A program made the translations under genes and the position numbers. A stretch of DNA of 64,000 nt from Forficula auricularia (lineage: Eukaryota; Arthropoda; Insecta; Dermaptera; Forficulidae): assembly GCA_024734495.1 (NCBI GenBank), contig JALMQS010000844.1, positions 897,932 to 961,931 of the forward strand. The letters are read 5' to 3'. Below, in pieces: positions 62,040 through 64,000 of the stretch (position 1 is its first letter; every line of letters begins with the position of its first letter). The notes under the pieces are model-generated. The model made no database searches, was not told the DNA's origin, and was given only the letters and a program-made list of their open reading frames with translations.

Positions 62040-62455
62040 CTATCCATGTGTGTGTGTATGCGAGAATGAAGAAGAAATACAAGATTTATGACCTAGCTGA
62101 ATGACTTCCGAAACAATCCCACCTCGAATGATTAATAATTGTAATAATGATATACACTACAGACATACCAATCAATAAATATCCACGTAAATTACAAGAA
62201 AAAGTTGTAAATGTAATCACTAGTTACAATAAATAACAGATTAAAATGATTACTCTCTGTGCCTGTCAACAAGTAGTATAAAATAATCCGTAATGAAAAA
62301 ACAATGAGGTTGTCCATTGCTTGATGAAAATAAACATCCATCTATCTAATTCGAAATTGGAAATTTTTCTTACAGCATTATTTTAGAGGGTCGATTATTA
62401 TATGTAGAGTTCGCATTCTTATGAAATTGCACATCCTAATTGCTGAGATGAAAGT
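62040..62455. other. Intergenic stretch
   Basis: No gene; short (TG)n near 62048. Confidence 0.5.
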
Positions 62456-62459
62456 AGAT

Positions 62460-63420
62460 AAAACCGACTTCAAAAAAATTAAAGGCAACAAATAAAATAA
62501 TAAGAACACAAAAATAAAATAAAATACTCTAAAAGGTATAAAATAATTATCTTATTTAGTTACAACTAAACGACGAAATATTAACATGAAATTACTTTTT
62601 GAAGTCGGTGCCAAACAAACTATATAACCGACCATATCCGCCAAACGTACTAAGTAAGATCCGTCGAGTGCGATTCATAAAATGTATATGTTTAGCACCG
62701 ACTTCAAAAAGTAATTTCATGTTAAAATTTCGTCGTTTAGTTGTAACTAAATAAGATAATTATTTTATACCTTTTAGTGCATTTTATGTGATTTTTGAGT
62801 TATTATTATTTTATTTGTTGCATTTAATTTTTTTGATGTTGGTTTTATTTTTTTGTTATAAAAATTATTTTTATTTTTCTCTTTTTAGTGATGTTATTAA
62901 TAGTGACTTAATATAATATGCTTGCATGTATCTCGTAAGAGAATGAGTCGGGCGAATGAATCAGAAAATAATTTTTTTTTTATAAATTTTATTAAACCAA
63001 TTATTTTAAATTAATTAATGTATACATTGTATTTTTTGCTTCGATTCCGGAGATTACTTCTCCACCATCGAGTGTCCTTATTCATCTTTAGTCCTTGTTT
63101 TTAATAATAGGAAAAATCTAATTAGATAAAAAAACCTCTTTTCCGATAATTATTTTAATTCCATCATTCCCCAATCAAGTCGATTGGTCCATTCATCTTC
63201 CCCGAGACCCCAATCCTTTCCAGAAAATGATTTAAAAAAAATCAATTCATAAATATAGAAATTCTCTCGAAATGTTTGCGGGTTTTAAATGAATGTTTTA
63301 AGATTTTTTTTATTAAAGATTTTATTTATTATAATTTCGATTATTTGGTCATAAGAATTGGAGATTTGCGTTATTTAATTATTGATCACATCTTCAGAAC
63401 TTGACGAAATTAATATGGTC
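62460..63420. repeat. PF-2 repeat copy interrupted by an R210 retroposon
   Basis: Hairpin 62460-62840 as in 52570-52925, followed by the same downstream sequence (TCTCGTAAGAGAATGAGTCG, GAAATTCTCTCGAAA). That sequence is split at 62969-63224 by a SINE-like insertion. Confidence 0.8.
62969..63224 (-). mobile_element. R210 SINE-like retroposon with 11-bp TSD
   Basis: Bounded by CAGAAAATAAT and CAGAAAATGAT. The T run at its left is the poly(A) tail, so it reads on the minus strand. The unfilled site GAATCAGAAAATGATAAC is present at 53133-53150. It contains GGAGATTACTTCTCCACCAT. No clear A/B box, so it may be a LINE 3' tail rather than a true SINE. Confidence 0.75.
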
Positions 63421-63710
63421 CCAGATAGCACACATTGGTACTATGTACGTCCATAGCTCGTCCACGAGCGGACGTATGTACGTCCTTTTTATGCCCATTT
63501 TTGTGCCGCTGTACGTATAATGGACGTACACAGGACATCCAGATTCCCCAAAACGTACGTCCCTCATATGTCCAGTTCGTCCATTTTACGTCCGCATTTG
63601 GCATCCTTTTTACGTCCGTTTGGTGCAGTTTTACGTTCTATGTATGTACATAGTACATCCAATTTGCCATGCATGTACGTTTGGTGTACGTTCTGTTTGT
63701 CCATTGTACC
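63421..63710. repeat. Degenerate TACGTCC repeat block after CCCAGATAGCACAC
   Basis: About a dozen ACGTCC/GGACGT words in 280 bp with irregular spacing. The block starts at CCCAGATAGCACAC (63420-63433), a 14-mer also found inverted at 15077-15095. C run at 63710-63735. Bases 63740-64000 are AT-rich with nothing recognised. Confidence 0.6.
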
Positions 63711-64000
63711 CCCCCCCCCACCCCCCACCCCCACCCCTACAACAGCCTATAGGTGTACGGTTTCTTACCTAATAGGTGCTTTATTGCCCTTTTTCCATCA
63801 GCTACGATAATATTTTAATAATAAAATGGGTATAAAAAAATAAATTACTCGGGTTTTTCATTAAATTATATTTTTATTAATCATTGAAAATTTAGGTGTA
63901 GTACAACACATAATATTTATTATTACTATTTTGATGATAAATTAAATGTAAGTGATTTATTTAAAAATTTTTTTTAACAAATCCCTTTCTTTAGCTCTGC

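Noticed and set aside
63410..63810. Overlapping frames on both strands at the right end
   Set aside because: Produced by the degenerate TACGTCC repeats; open in several frames at once.

Overview
AT-rich insect nuclear DNA. Evidence: a spliced mitochondrial-clan cytochrome P450 of an insect type (best guess CYP301A1-like), GT-AG introns, AATAAA signals, and a dense insect-style transposon load. Hemiptera is possible, but nothing here decides the order.

Host genes. Six exons (1488-10755, +) encode the C-terminal ~310 residues of the P450; its 5' exons lie left of the window. One terminal exon (40647-40843, +) belongs to another gene that I do not recognise, followed by AATAAA. A few further coding-like stretches (14822-15046 -, 24560-24701 +, 54781-54943 +) are weak. 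No rRNA, tRNA gene or CRISPR array was seen.

Mobile DNA. The rest is mostly transposons, often nested. There are three RTE/RTE-like LINEs (16030-17545 -, 26922-28590 +, 29513-31952 +) and a nearly full-length CR1-superfamily LINE (34318-37463 -) inside a decayed mariner (34182-37858). A second mariner lies at 12554-13800. Others are a Ty3 reverse transcriptase scrap, two Helitron families recognised by their termini, a hAT MITE with an 8-bp target-site duplication (TSD), a long-TIR DNA transposon family, and SINE-like retroposons. Several unnamed dispersed repeats (called DR-A, DR-B and DR-S here) and large palindromic elements complete the set.

Most interesting signal. Short, mostly palindromic insertions (about 200-1300 bp) carry hammerhead-ribozyme cores (CTGANGA, stem II, GAAA). 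Eight are flanked by direct repeats of 10-18 bp, and for two the empty target site is visible in another copy of the host repeat. Hammerheads are known from Penelope-like elements and the small retrozymes derived from them, and a Penelope-type GIY-YIG fragment is present at 47993-48109. The copies share an unusual extra A or U between CTGANGA and stem II. This looks like a mobile, ribozyme-bearing, non-autonomous family that was active repeatedly in this locus, sometimes inserting into its own older copies.
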